Shown here in pieces: positions 4,962-5,029 of a stretch of DNA of 5,029 bases. The translations under genes and the position numbers were made by a program. Numbering within the stretch: the stretch's first letter is position 1; every line of letters begins with the position of its first letter. Below the pieces are notes generated by a model. That model was not told where the DNA came from. It made no database searches and worked only from the letters and a program-made list of their open reading frames with translations. Source of the DNA: CAZLBV01 sp964557845 (GTDB lineage Bacteria; Acidobacteriota; Aminicenantia; Aminicenantales; Aminicenantaceae); assembly GCA_964557845.1 (NCBI GenBank), contig CAZLBV010000309.1:1-5029 (forward strand). Direction: 5' to 3'.

Positions 4962-5029
4962 TTAAGGTTGAGATACCTCCATAGCATACTCTACAGGCGT
5001 TTTATAATTCAAGGATGAATGTCTCCTCT
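4962..5029 (-). CDS. IS3-type transposase, C-terminal fragment (cut by window edge)
   Basis: The last 21 codons are visible and read RRHSSLNYKTPVEYAMEVSQP before TAA (4964-4962). HSSLNYKTPVEY is the common C-terminal signature (HSxLxYKTPxE) of the DDE integrase-type transposases (rve domain) of IS3-family and related elements. The enzyme would cut and join the element's ends. The stop lies about 30 bases from the inferred IS end, a normal distance. Whether the rest of the gene is intact cannot be seen. The fragment points away from the window, so the bulk of the element lies to the right of 5029. Confidence 0.8.
   Translation of the reverse strand, partial: RRHSSLNYKTPVEYAMEVSQP

Overview
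The window looks like a chromosomal segment of an uncultured, fairly AT-rich bacterium. The genes are ordinary bacterial housekeeping genes with divergent sequences. No marker here fixes the phylum; a candidate-phylum lineage is plausible from the divergence of Tgt and the YchF-type NTPase and from the repeat-rich spacer, but that is inference.

Left part, positions 1-3136, minus strand: the classic operon tgt-yajC-secD-secF. tgt makes the queuosine-pathway base exchange in tRNA. yajC and secDF encode the auxiliary membrane complex that uses the proton-motive force to help SecYEG export proteins. tgt and yajC overlap by an ATGA, secD follows after an 88-bp gap that may hold an internal promoter, and secF begins one base after the secD stop. 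Only the first 15 codons of secF are in the window. A good sigma70-type promoter sits just upstream of tgt.

Middle, positions 3137-4356: a short divergent intergenic region carries back-to-back promoters for tgt (minus) and for a YchF/OLA1-family P-loop NTPase (plus). The NTPase promoter is placed so that transcription would start at or next to the ATG, and there is no Shine-Dalgarno sequence, so the message may be leaderless. The NTPase has the family layout (P-loop, DLAG, NVDE, coiled-coil arm, C-terminal TGS-like domain) but a non-canonical P-loop and switch I.

Right part, positions 4357-5029: about 575 bp without a convincing gene. It holds an AT-rich hairpin after the NTPase stop and a block, more GC-rich than its surroundings, in which one 17-base core (CGGGCGNNCCRATCTCA) recurs three times at an exact 133-base period. 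The spacers between cores contain different hairpins. An AT-rich low-complexity tract with three copies of CTTCTATCT follows. The window ends in the terminal inverted repeat and the last 21 codons of an IS3-type transposase on the minus strand. The periodic, hairpin-bearing block is the most unusual part of the window and is not explained by any feature I can name.
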